DNA from: Lathyrus oleraceus
Taxonomy: Eukaryota; Streptophyta; Magnoliopsida; Fabales; Fabaceae
Assembly (NCBI RefSeq): GCF_024323335.1
Contig: NC_066584.1
Coordinates: forward strand, 431,483,408 to 431,547,407
Direction: 5' to 3'
DNA: 64,000 bases
Made by a program: the position numbers and the translations under genes
Shown: positions 33,201-45,500 of the stretch, in pieces
Numbering within the stretch: the stretch's first letter is position 1
Layout of the letters: each line of letters begins with the position of its first letter
Notes under the pieces: generated by a model
The model's database searches: none
Seen by the model: the letters and a program-made list of their open reading frames with translations, nothing else
Told to the model about the DNA's origin: nothing

Positions 33201-35198
33201 CATGGTTCCCTTGGTCCAATTAGGCTCAAATTTGGTATGGTAGACCTTGAATATCCCCTGTTTAGGTGTAAATTATTTGAGAATTTTTGGAATTGCTTTG
33301 ATATGGAATTGGATGCAATAGTTCTGTTTGTATGTTTGATGCTTCATTTGAACTAGTTTGCTTTGTTTTGTGCTCAAAATGAACATGATGAATGATATAG
33401 ACATGAGACCAATGGTGTTTGCTCTTGTTTGACTTTAATTTGACTTTGGTTGGTGAATGCCTTGCTGTTTAGGAATTTTTCTTGCTTTGGACCCTAGGCT
33501 TAGCCTAGTGGTCTTGTTGCTAATATTTGCTTGATTTTTCAGGATCAAAAGCATAATGCACATGGAGAATGAATCAAGTTAAATGAAATTGATGTTGTTG
33601 ATGTTTGCATACTAACATAACATTGTTTTGTAGGTTGTGAAGCTTAGGCTTGGGCTTTGAGCTTGCCTTGTTGTGCATTGCTTTGTATAGTTTGATTGAT
33701 TGAGCACTTGTTGTTTATGGTTTGTCTGTCTGAGTTATTAACTGGTTAGCTTTTGTACAGGTACACTTAGTTGCTTAGTTCCTTGTGAACTTTTGCTTTG
33801 CTTTGCTTGCTTAAGCAACTTGCATTGAGGTACGATCTCTCGACTTCATGTAGTCTGGGAGACCCGGCTGTTACCGGGCCGGGCAAATGTCTGAAGTCCT
33901 CCTTAAGAGGCATTGATTGTGATTGTTTATTTTTTGTGCCAAGCAGGTGAAAGCCCTCTATGAGGCAATTGGTGGAAGGTAGGGATACGCAATCTATCCC
34001 CCACTATTCTGTGAGTCTTCTCCTTGCTCCCATTACATGGTCGTAGCACTGAGATACAAACCCAAGATCCGTGCAGTGCACATTGTGTCAGAGTCTCTGA
34101 GTATAGAAGGGTTCCCCTATTCTGGACCCATGCTCATTTGTCAGATGCTCTCCCTGGTTAGGGATAAGAGCTGTGAGGTCTGATCCTCACTTCACCTTTT
34201 CATCTGCTTCACCTTAGCCTCGTAATGGCAAGGTTAAGAGCAAACCCAGCCTGTACAGATGACTTGCTGAGGCAGTCAAACCCATTGTTTGAGCCGCTTG
34301 ATTTGGTTATAGTGGGTGCTATGTGAATATCTGTTTGAGATGCCTGTTCTCATTTGATTGATGATTGTATGCTTGTATGCTTGCTTTCCTGGATAGGATT
34401 AGTTTGCACTGATGCAAGTAGGATAGGATAGAAACCTGAACGTAGGGTAAACGATGCATGACAACACTAGGCTCGAGTACAGCTCCCTGGTAGTGCGTCT
34501 TCCCCCGGTTTCTGGCTGAAATCTTTTTCCCTTTCAGGGGAACTACATCGCCCTGATTCTCGTTCCAGACGAGATATGTAGGCAGGTGGTCGTGCGAGAC
34601 CACTCCGGGCACTTTTTTTCCTTTGCGTGTGTTGTTTGTTTATCTGATTGTATGTTTTGGTTCGGATGCTGACGTAATTCCATCCAGTGGCTGTCGGGCT
34701 CCCTGTTTGCCATTTTGTGTCAGTTGGTTCGGATGCCGACGTAATTCCATTAAGTGGTTGTCGGGCTCCATGTTTGCCATTTGTTTTTGTGTTTGTCTGC
34801 TTGTTTGGCGTGCGTAAGCCGAACTACGGCGGCTCTGATTCTCATGTTCAGGTGAGATACGTAGGCCTAAGGTGCGATGCCTTATCGAGCCCCTTCCTCC
34901 TAACCCCACCTGTGTAGTCATCTTGGCGTGCGTGTGTATGATGCTTGTGTTCTGTTTTTAGCAACCTATTCTTTATTCTAGGACGTGGATCCCGTCGAGT
35001 ACAACGGACGTGAGGGGTGCAAATACCTTCCCCTCACGTAACCGACTCCCTTACCCTTTCTCTCTGGTTGTGAGACCGTGTCTTTCCAGGTTTTTCTGAG
35101 CGTTTCCTTTCCCTATCTTGGGATAAATAACGCGCAGTGGCGACTCTGTTTGTTCTTTTTATTTGAGTCTCGCCGGTTGATTTTTCGCGGATGCGACA
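30230..35198 (+). mobile_element. Solo LTR of the nested family (4969 bp) flanked by CATAT
   Basis: It is a complete LTR, TGTAACACC to GCGACA, with CATAT on both sides (30225-30229 and 35199-35203). It is followed directly by the continuation of the outer protease gene, not by a PBS, so it stands as a solo LTR. It has the same length as 13419-18387 with about a dozen substitutions seen, for example T30341 where both other copies have C. It also holds a TATA-like element (31641), the 67-bp duplication and the PBS-like TGGCGACTCTG near its end. Confidence 0.92.
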
Positions 35199-35203
35199 CA
35201 TAT

Positions 35204-35889
35204 CAAGGAGCTCCGATGAGATATAGTGGCGTGATCGTCAAGGCATTTGATGGTTCTCGCAAGACTGTGATTGGTGAAGTGTACCTTCCTGTGAAGATAG
35301 GTCCGAGTGATTTCCAAATTACTTTCCAAGTAATGGATATCCACCCGACCTATAGCTGCTTGTTTGGAAGGCCATGCATACATGAGGCAGGAGCCGTCAC
35401 GTTAACCCTACATCAGAAATTGAAGTTTGTCAAGAATGGAAAACTTGTTATCATCGGTGGGGAGAAGGATTTGTTGGTAAGCCACCTATCGTCTTTATCT
35501 TATATAGAAGTTGATGATGAGGTTGGAACTCCATTCAAACTCTATCTATTGCTGGAGAAAAGAGAGTTGGGGCACCCATATCCTCCTTCAAAGATGCTCA
35601 GAAGATTGTCAAAGACGGTATTTCAGATCAGTGGGGTCAGATGATAGAAGTCACCAAGAATAAGAGCAGAGCTGGTTTGGGATTCCGACAAGGTTCATTT
35701 GAGATTAGAGCTGAAGATGTGCAACCCAGTTTCCGTAGCGGAGGGTTCATTCGTGGTAATGAACAACACTTAGCTGTCGTGATCGAAGGTGATGAAGATG
35801 AAGACTACACCAATTTTGTAACACATGGAAAAGCTTGCAACAATTGGACTGATGTTGATGTTCCAATTATTATGCATCATTCTAAGTAA
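35204..35889 (+). pseudogene. Outer Ogre protease, second part, to the end of the gag-protease ORF
   Basis: It continues the protease interrupted at 13418: YQGAPMRYSGVIVKAFDGSR and the flap-to-C-terminal part with MDIHPTYSCLFGRPCIHEAG. A frame change near 35610-35640 separates this from the terminal piece (frame of 35641), which includes a glycine-rich GLGFRQG motif resembling a G-patch. The ORF ends at TAA 35887-35889. The active site lies in the first part (about 13360). Confidence 0.85.
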
Positions 35890-36175
35890 TTGCTTTTATT
35901 GTTTTTGAAAATCCTTCTGCTGTGCCTAAGGGAGAAGTGAACATTGTTTGGCATTTTCAAATCTGATCATTAATAAAATTCGATTCTATTCATCCACATC
36001 TATGATGTTTTTATTTTTTATTTTTGATTTTTTTCTGGAAAATGGTAATTACAAAAAACATAATTAAAATATGATTTGTCCATCTGCATAATATTTGGTC
36101 ACCAAATCACTTCTCTAAAATCAAAATATCAAATCATTATGCAAGTTGGTTTCTAAACCCATTGAATATAATGAT
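35890..36175 (+). other. Putative Ogre intron between protease and RT
   Basis: About 290 bp of AT-rich, stop-dense sequence separates the gag-protease end from the RT ORF. Ogre elements are known to carry a spliced intron here. The downstream end could be at ATTATGCAG (about 36145) or nearby; the exact sites cannot be fixed by eye. Confidence 0.5.
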
Positions 36176-39100
36176 CATACTCCTTCGCCAAACTTTGAAT
36201 TCCCTGTGTTTGAGGTCGAGGAAGGAAGTGATGAAGAAGTATCTGATGAATTGTCTCGTCTACTTGAGCACGAGGAAAAAGTCATTCAGTCGTTCAAAAG
36301 CAGATTGACTTAGTCAACTTGGGTTCCGAGGATGATGTGAAGGAAGTCAAGATTTGGTCTCGACTGTGTCCAGAGGTTAAGAAGGGGTTAATTGATCTTC
36401 TCCAAGAGTATTCAGATGTGTTTGCCTTATCCTATCAAGACATGCCTGGGTTGGATTCTGAGATTGTGGATCATAGATTTCCGTTGAAGCCAGAATGCCC
36501 GCTAGTCAAGCATAAGTTAAGGAGGACTCATCCTGACATGGCAGTGAAGATCAGAGAAGAAGTGCAGAAGCAGATTGACGTTGGTTTCCTTGTTACTGCT
36601 GAGTATCCGTAATGGGTGGCCAATATTGTTCCTGTTCTGGAGAAGGATGGAAAAGTCCGTATGTGCGTTGATTATAGATATTTGAATAAAGGCAGTCTGA
36701 AAGATGATTTCCCTCTACCACACATTGATATGTTGGTAGACAATGCAACTACATTCAAAGTCTTTTCATTTATGGACGGATTTTCTAGATATAATCAGAT
36801 CAAGATGGCACCCGAGGATATGGAGAAGACCACATTCATTACACCCTAGGGAACATTCTGTTATACAGTGATGCCTTTCGGTCTAAAGAATGCTGGTGCA
36901 ACTTACCAGAGAGCAATGACTACTCTTTTCCATGATATGATGCATAAAGAGATCGAAGTCTATGTGGATGATATGATTGCCAAATCCATTGATGAAGAGG
37001 GACACATTGAGCATTTTTTGAAGCTATTCCAACATTTGAGGAAGTACAAACTCCGCTTGAATCCCAATAAGTGTACTTTTGGTGTTTGTTCTGGTAAGTT
37101 GTTGGGCTTTATTGTCAGTGAGAAGGGTATTGAAGTTGATCATGCCAAGGTCAAAGCAATACAAGAGATGCATGCACCCAGAACTGAGAAGCAAGTCAGA
37201 GGTTTTCTCGGCCGCCTGAATTATATCTCCAGATTCATATCACACATGACCGCCACATGTGCGCCTATCTTCAAGCTTCTTCGGAAAGATCGGTCTTGTG
37301 ATTTGACCAAAGACTGCCAGAAGGCGTTTGACAGTATCAAAGAGTATCTGCTTGAGTCTCTAATTCTGTCTCCGCCTGTCAAAGGAAGACCATTGATCAT
37401 GTATTTGACTGTGCTTGAAGAGAGTATGGGTTGTGTTCTTGGTCAGCAAGATGAGACTGGAAAGAAAGAATATGTTATTTACTACCTCAGTAAGAAGTTC
37501 ACTGATTGTGAGACTCGGTATTCTATGCTGGAGAAGACTTGTTGCGCATTGGCTTGGGCTGTTAAGCGTCTGCGCCAATATATGTTAAATCATACCACTT
37601 GGTTGATATCCAAAATGGATCCAATCAAGTATATTTTTGAGAAGCCTGCTTTAACTGGGAGGATTGCCTGTTGGCAGATGTTGCTATCAGAGTATGATAT
37701 TGAATGCCGATCTCAGAAAGCGATCAAAGGTAGTGTCTTGGCTGACCATTTAGCTCACCAACCGATTGAAGATTACCAATCAATACAGTATGATTTTCCT
37801 AATGAAGAGATTTTGTACTTGAAAATGAAAGATTGTGATGAACCAGTGCTTGAAGAAGGACCAGAACCTGGTTCCCGTTGGGGCATGGTATTTGATGGAG
37901 CTGTTAATCAATATGCTAATGGCATTGGGGTAGTGATTATTACTCCTCAAGGCACTCATTTTCCATTTACAGCTAGATTAACTTTCAAGTGTACAAACAA
38001 CATGGCTGAGTATGAAGCTTGCATTATGGGGCTAGAAGAGGCCATTGATCTCAGAATCAAGTATTTAGACGTCTATGGAGATTCAGCTTTGGTTGTGAAT
38101 CAGATCAAAGGTGAATGGGAAACGAATCAACCCGGTTTGATACCATATAGAGATTATGCGAGGAGGAATTCAACTTTCTTTACAAAGGTTGAATTTCATC
38201 ATACCCCTCGAGATGAAAACCGGATGGCATATGCTCTTGCAACGTTGGCTTCAATGATTATGGTGAAGTATTGGAATGAGGTTCCCAATCTGACTGTGAT
38301 GCCTCTTGATAGGTCAGCTCATGTGTTTGTTGTTGAAGAAGCCAAAGATGAAAATTCGTGGTATTTTGGTATTAAATGTTTCCTCTAAAGTCTGATTTAC
38401 CCATTTGGGGCATCTTTGAAAGATAAGAAGACTTTGAGAATATTAGCAGGCAATTTCTACCTGAATGGTGATGTATTGTACAAGAGAAACTTCGATATGG
38501 TTCTGCTCAGATGTGTGGATAGACACGAAGCAGACCTATTGATGACTGAAATCCATGAAGGTTCCTTTGGTACTCATTCCAATGGACATGCTATGGCTAA
38601 GAAGATGTTGCGAGCATGTTACTATTGGCTGACAATGGAATCTGATTGTTGCAAGTTTGTGAAGAAATGCCACAAGTGTCAAATTTATGCAGATAAGATT
38701 CATGTTTCTCTGACACTGTTGAACGTCATTTTCTCCCCATGGCCCTTTTCCATGTGGGGAATCGATATGATTGGCATGATTAAGCCTAAAGCGTCGAATG
38801 GACATCGTTTCATTTTGGTGGCAATTGACTACTTCACAAAGTGGGTTAAAGCGGCATCATACACGAATATAACAAGCAAGTTGTTGTGAGGTTTATCAAA
38901 AATCAGATTATATGTCGGTATGGTATGCCAAGTAAGATCATTACTCATAATGGATCGAACTTGAATAATAACATGGTGGAAGCTCTTTGCAAAGACTTCA
39001 AGATTGCACATCATAATTCTTCTCCCTACAGACCTAAGATGAATGGGGCTGTTGAAGCTACAAACAAGAACATTAAGAAGATCATTCAGAAAATGGTTGT

Positions 39101-39632
39101 AACATGCAAAGATTGGCATGAGATGCTCCCATTTTCTTTGCATGGGTACCGTACATCCATTCACACTTAAACAAGGGCAACCCCTTTCTCACTTGTTTAT
39201 GGCATGGAAGTTGGGCAACTAGTAGAGGTAGAGATCCCATCATTGCATGTCTTGATGGAAGCCAAGTTGACTGAAGTTGAATGGTGTCAGACCAGATTTG
39301 ATCAGTTGAATTTGATTGAAGAGAAGAGGTTGACTGTCATGTGCCATGGACAATTATATCAGCAGAGAATGAAGAAAGCTTTTGATAAGAAGGTCAGGCG
39401 TCGTGTATTCATAGAAGGTGACCTTGTGCTCAAGAAGATTCTATCTTTCAAGCCAGATTCTAGGGGCAAATGGACTCCTAATTATGAAGGCCCATATGTT
39501 GTTAAGAGAGCCTTTTCAGGCGGTGCTTTGATTTTTACAACTATGGATGGTGAAGAGTTCACTCGTCCTGTGAACGCAGATGCAGTCAAGAAATACTTCG
39601 CCAAAAAAGAAAAGAATAGCTCGCTAAGCTGA
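36176..39632 (+). pseudogene. Outer Ogre RT-RNase H-integrase, with stops and frame changes
   Basis: Domains in order: RT (CVDYRYLNKGSLKDDFPLPHID, FSFMDGFSRYNQI, MPFGLKNAGATYQRAM, catalytic YVDDM at about 36960); Ty3-type RNase H (YVIYYLSKKFTDCETRY, then a second RNase H-like domain with FDGAVNQYANGIG, MAEYEA, YGDSALVV); integrase with HHCC zinc region (CHKCQ) and core (WGIDMIGMI, ITHNGSN, PKMNGAVEATNK). It ends in GKWTPNYEGPYVV and stops at TGA 39630. In-frame stops are at 36610 (TAA), 36847 (TAG), 38386 (TAA) and 39168 (TAA). Frame changes are near 36290 and 38880. The second integrase acidic residue is His (ITHNGS). The gene is inactive. Confidence 0.92.
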
Positions 39633-40671
39633 AAACCTAAAAGGGAGGCTTAGGCAAAAATGAGCGTCTCAGAGGATTGAAACCCGAAAGGGCGATCCAA
39701 GCAAAAATTAGAGATATAAAAACAGAAAGAATCAACCCGATAAATTGAGTACCCCACCTTGGGGCAATTTATGCAAAAATTAGGGATTATAGCAAGTAGC
39801 TGTGTACTGCTGATCTTCCATTTTGAAGACATTCTCAAGCAAATCGGTCAATTCTGATTCACCATCTCCGATGAAGTCGCCAAGAGCACAGTGGACATCA
39901 AAAGTTGGTAGAAGGATTAGTGATCATTGTATTCAATGTATCCCTTTTCCATGTAAATTACCATTTTTCAACTTTTGTAAAGATCTGTGGAGTCTTGTCA
40001 TTTACAAACTACCATTCCATTAAATAAAGTTGAGCTTTTTATCCAATTATTTCTACTCTTGTTTAATTCAGCCAAATTGATTTAAATTTTATTATGATCA
40101 TTTTAAAATTAAATTTTAAATTAAAATCATATTTTCTTAAATATATAAAAATAATTACTTTAAGCAATCAATATTATTTAAAGGAATATCAATAGTGGTT
40201 TGAAGAGCGATAAGCCCTAAATGTGGAGCAGTATTGGTTCTCCCCAAGCAGTGGGTGTAATCCATGTTTCATCCCCGACAACATTTTAGTAATCGAGTTC
40301 TGTTGGTTTCCCCAACCAAGTTTGTTGGCCTCCCTTGAGTTGTAGGCGTGTTATTTCGGCAGTTTGCACAGCTTCGACAAAATTTTAATTCCTTGCAAAT
40401 CGTCAGAGTTACTCCTGATTTTGAGCAACTATTTTGTTAGTCCCCTGCATGGTTGTCTCCCATTTGATATGGTGTTGACCTAAAATTCCCCGTAGAGTTT
40501 GTAGCAGTTTCCTCAGCAGATCCTCTCCTTGTGCTTTACCCAGCCAGCATTGGGCTTTCAAAACGTTTGTTTGTTTTTCTCCAGCAGTTGTTTCCCTCCC
40601 GTGAGGATTGGCTAGGGATTGTATCGATGATTCAAATCAGTGACACTTGTATCCTTTGTGATCGTTTTGTC

Positions 40672-40868
<197 letters not shown>

Positions 40869-41312
40869 TCATATAATTTCATTATTGCATTGTTACACTT
40901 TATGATTCATTGTTCGTTTTGATCCTCTAATATGGTGGTTTACTTTTTCCCCATGCATATTTGGTTTGTCTGTCCTCTTTCAATTGTAGAGTGCCAACCC
41001 ATTAAGAAAAAAGACTTTAACCTTTCTCTTTCCCCACTGAGTTATTTCCTCGTGGATGTCCATTATTTCAGCTTCCTCCCCAGTTGATTATCTGGATGGA
41101 ACCACTCCCCTTGTGTTATATCCTCATTGGGTTGAGTCCTTTGATTGACCTTTTCTTTCTAGACCTTACCTAGATAGATGATTTTTGTCCCCTGAGAGCC
41201 TATTACCCAGTAACTGGTAATATTCTTTTCATGTTTGTCACTTTTGCCCAATACCCGGCAAAGGTAACCTTATTTCCCCAGCGGATTCGTTTCCCCGTCT
41301 CCCAGGAAGTAT

Positions 41313-42030
41313 ATCCTTGATATGTTTATCCTAACCGGTGACGGATATTCTCTCCTTTTGGTATTCTACCCAGTAACCGGTAGTTGTAATCCCTATTTTG
41401 TTGTTCCCTAGAGAGTTAATCCTTGATATGTTCATCCTAACCGGTGACGGATTTCCTTCTCTTTGCGGTCTTCTGCCCAGTAATCGGTAGTTGTAAATCC
41501 TGCTTTTGTCCCCTTTGCAGAGTTTATCCTTGATATGTTCATCCTAACCGATGATGGATACTCTCTTTTTGGTATTCTATCCAGTGATTGATAGATGTAA
41601 TTCTTATTTCCCCCTCTGAGTCTATCCTTGATATGTTCATCCCAACCGGTGACAGATATTCTCTTTTTGGTATTCTATCCAGCATTCGATAAATGTAATT
41701 CCTACTTTTTCAGGCAGTTTATCCTTGATATGTTCATCATAATCGGTGACGAATATCCTCCATAGAATCCCCAGGCAAGTCTATCCTTGATATGTTCATC
41801 CTAACCGATGATAGATTTTCTTTCCTTTGAGTCTATCCTTGATATGTTCACTTTAATCGGTGACAAATATTCTCTCTCTTTGATCTTCTTCCCAGTAACC
41901 GGTAGTTGTAAATCCTATTTTTGGCTTTTCCCAGCAGTTTATTCTTACCCAGTAATCGGTAACGAATACACCTCTTGTTTGCCTTCAGCGAGTCATCCTT
42001 GATATGTTTACCCTAACCGGTAATGGATGT
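41313..42030 (+). repeat. Degenerate ~100-bp tandem array in the outer 3' UTR
   Basis: The core ATCCTTGATATGTTCATCC begins at 41313, 41419, 41526, 41624, 41721, 41783, 41835 and 41995 (intervals 106, 107, 98, 97, 62, 52, 160). It alternates with CCCAGTAACCGGTAG. The units are diverged, consistent with the greater age of the outer element. Confidence 0.88.
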
Positions 42031-42580
42031 CCTCCCGGTCAGATTTTTGTTATCTTCTTACCCAGTAACTGGTAATGGATAATAGATTTCTACTCCTCAT
42101 GTGTTGAATATCTTTTCTTCCCTAGTCGAGTTTGAGTGCGCATTTCCTTAGTGAAACCGTTGTTTCCTGTTTGATTTGAGTATTTCAGCTTTGTTCTGAT
42201 ATGCCCGTTTCCCCTGCAGATGTTCCTCTTGTTCCCCGATTGAGTCTTTCCATTAATTTACTTTTCATGGAATCCCTCGAGTCCCCCAGTTGTTCTTAAG
42301 TCGTAGCCTGGCCTACGCATAACTCTTTTTCCCCCAGAGTCTTTGTCTCCCCAGCGAGTTTTCCTTACGGAATGCATTATACTCCTGTGGATCTTCAGTC
42401 TCTCCGGATTCTTTTCCTTTATGGAAACATTTCCCCACAAATATTATTTTAACATTCATTTCATATGCATCATGAGGTCTCTTAGGGACCAAAATTTGTT
42501 TCTAGATGTTGTTATTTAAGCCCATTCTACTGAGTTGATGCGAAGATTTTAACTTTCATCTCCTCAGTTAGAACGTCCTT

Positions 42581-42593
42581 AAATAGGGGCAGC
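42581..42593 (+). promoter_or_regulatory. Polypurine tract of the outer element
   Basis: AAATAGGGGCAGC lies directly before the TGTAATACC start of the 3' LTR and equals the nested element's PPT. Confidence 0.8.
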
Positions 42594-45500
42594 TGTAATA
42601 CCTCAATATTGACCCTAAGATACCTCATGCTATCTCATCATATGCATTAGCATTGGGATCACACCTTGGCGTCCATCTTACCCCTCATTAATTGGGTTTG
42701 CATTGGGAGAGATCAACAAGCATCATGTGATTGTATCATACTTTGTATTTTATCATTTTTTACTAACCAAAATACCAAAAATATGTCTTTGTATAATCTA
42801 ACTCTTTTGTAGGTGGAGCATGTGCTCACCTTTGATCTATCAAGCTCACATATAGGGTTTAAGACCCTCAATGTCAGAAGTTCAATCAAGATTTGGTTTA
42901 CTAATGGCTCTAAGCATCATATATGAATCCCCATGGTCTTCACATGTTATTTTGATCATGAAATCATCAAGAGTTTGGAATTGGTTTGCCTTGGAAACCC
43001 TAATTCATCTAGGTATCTTGTGTAACTTCTTCAACAAGTTTCTTCACCAATTGATCAAATATTTCAAGGGATAATTCAAATTTCATCATCTTATGCATAT
43101 ATGATTCTCCATGACTCCCAAAAGTCAAGAGAATGGCAAGCTAGCAAGTTGGTTCATGGTGCTTGACCAAAGGAATTCATCTAATCAAAATTGGGGTACC
43201 CTAGACCATATCTCCTACAATTTTTGTCATATGAAAATGATTCCAAGAGAAAAGTTACTATAAATGACATTAAAAACAACTTTCATATTGAGGTCAAGAG
43301 CTAGTTTTGCTTGGAAAGTCATTTTTCATGGTGAAAGATTATAGGTCATTTTGTCTAAACCCTAATTTGGAGGTCAACTTCCCAAGGCCATAACTTGCTC
43401 AATTTTTATGAGATGAAAGATTTCCAAGTTGCACCATCAAATTCAAGATGTCTACTTGAACTTTTACGTTTGGAGTAAGAGTAAATTCAAATTTTATATG
43501 CATGTGATATGAGGATACATTATAGGTCATTTTGGACTAATGCCATTGAACAAGTGATTTTCCTCAACTTCAAAAATGTATAACTCCATCATATTAAATT
43601 CAAATGAGGTCAAATTTATGTCCAATTTGAAGGAATTTGAGATAGATACAACTTTGATGAAGGAACTTTTCTCATTTGAAGCTCACATAAAAAGATAGCC
43701 AAGGTGGAATAAGTGAACATATGGCTTGACACTTAGATTTTTTTTTGACATGTTCAATTTTCCCAACTTCCGCCTCAAAATTCATCATGATCCAAGCTTC
43801 AAATGAAAACGTGTTCAACATTAAAGTGACTTGCGCATGGTATAAGTGACTTGCGCATGGCTAAAACATGGATGACCATTTGGCACAAGTGAGCTTGAAA
43901 CTTTCATACATAATTGCATAGCTTTCCAACATGACTTCAGCAATGTTTGTACTCAATTATGGACCAAAAGGAGTGATTACATGGGCCTATCATACGCATA
44001 TGCACCCGTGCAATATACATTGCTATTTTTGGATCTTCATTTCAAGGGTGCAAATATCAATCCATATGGCTATAAATAGAACCCCTTGCCATTAGAACTA
44101 AGGACCATGCGCGCCAGCTTTGAATCCCAACCTCCCAAACCCTCTCATTCAAAGGATAACCTTGAGAATTTCCATTGGAAATTGAGTTTGAATCTCACTG
44201 TTTTGAGATTCAAATCTCCAAGAGTCATATGCCTTTTGTTCATCCAATTCCACTCCATCAAGTGTCTTGAGCAAGATCTATAGCAAGCAAGAGCAAAATC
44301 GATTGAATACAGACTTGCATTGAAGGTATTTTTAAGAAATTATTATCTCTTTGATTCTCACTCAACTCTCCATAATTCTTTTTGATCTTTGGTTGTCTGA
44401 AGTCCTACCAATGTAGGCAACAAGATTGAGTTGCTTTGAGGTCAAATCGAAGCAACTCAGATCATACACCTCAAAATTCAACTCCCTGTATCTTTCAATA
44501 TACTTGGAGTTAGGAGAAATTGAGGCCAGATTCGAGTTCCTATGTATTTTTACTTTAAGTTCATGTCCTTCTTTTTAATTTTGGTGATGGATGTGAGTGA
44601 ACCAGTCCGGTGAAGCTCATGAAGAAGGAGATCGAAGCTTTGGCTCCGGTGGTGTGCTGACATTCATCTGAACCACATGATCCATTTCAAATGTTTTAAT
44701 CTCGTGCCTTGGTTTTGCATATCACTCCTGCAACGCTTTGACTTGTGTCCACCATGGAACGCGCGCTAGCAGCCATTTGATCTTCCACCTCAATTAATGA
44801 GGGAGATCAAGTGGTCCACGTTTTTTTTATTTCTGATTTTTCATTTTATTTGGTTTATTTTCATTAATTCATATTAATTTTAATATTGATCCAAAAAATA
44901 TGAGAGTTTCACCAAAAAAAAATTAAATAAATTCCTCTTTCATTTTCTGAATTAAAATTAGTTTTTGGATCATTATTAATATTTTTCATGATTTAATTGT
45001 TTTTATGATTATTTTTAATTGTTTAAAAATAATTTTAAGTTTTCAAAATTAGTGAAATTTTTTCTCCAAGGTCCTTTGAACTTGTTTGACCTATGATAAT
45101 TCTCATGACCATTTATTTGGTGTTTTGATGAGGTTTTAGGATTTTGACCAACCATAATTTAATTTAATGCATTATTTAATTGATTTTAATTGTTTAAGTG
45201 TAAAATAAATTGTGTTGAGCTTTTGATATTGACTTGTTGAGTTTGACTTGTGTTGTTGGGTCTTGGTCAATGTTGATTTGACTTTGTTGAGTTAAAATAA
45301 TTGGATTTAGGGGATTAATGAAATATATATTTTATCTCCCAAAATGAATGAATGATTTTAATTTGATAAAAGTCCTCCTTTGACCAATTTGTGTTGATTC
45401 CATTTCCTCTCCCTCTTCATCTCAATCTCATTCTCTTCTCATTCATTTCATGGACCTATGATGTCTCTATATCCTAAGGCTAGTTGATTGCAAAATCAAC

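Larger units (their letters stand above)
13419..35198 (+). mobile_element. Nested Ogre-like element plus duplicated host gag and solo LTR (21,780 bp)
   Basis: This block separates the two halves of the outer protease gene and is bounded by perfect CATAT repeats. Its order is a full LTR (13419-18387), PBS, gag, degraded pol, 3' UTR with a 121-bp array, PPT, the first ~0.5 kb of an LTR (27139-27691), a second copy of outer gag-protease (27692-30229), and a full LTR (30230-35198). The third and fourth parts repeat 10879-18387 at a constant offset of 16,811 bp. It therefore represents one insertion event plus a later duplication, not two independent insertions. Confidence 0.9.

Noticed and set aside
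30230..35198. A second independent insertion of the nested family
   Set aside because: The upstream outer gag and the CATAT are also repeated at the same 16,811-bp offset, so one insertion plus duplication explains it.
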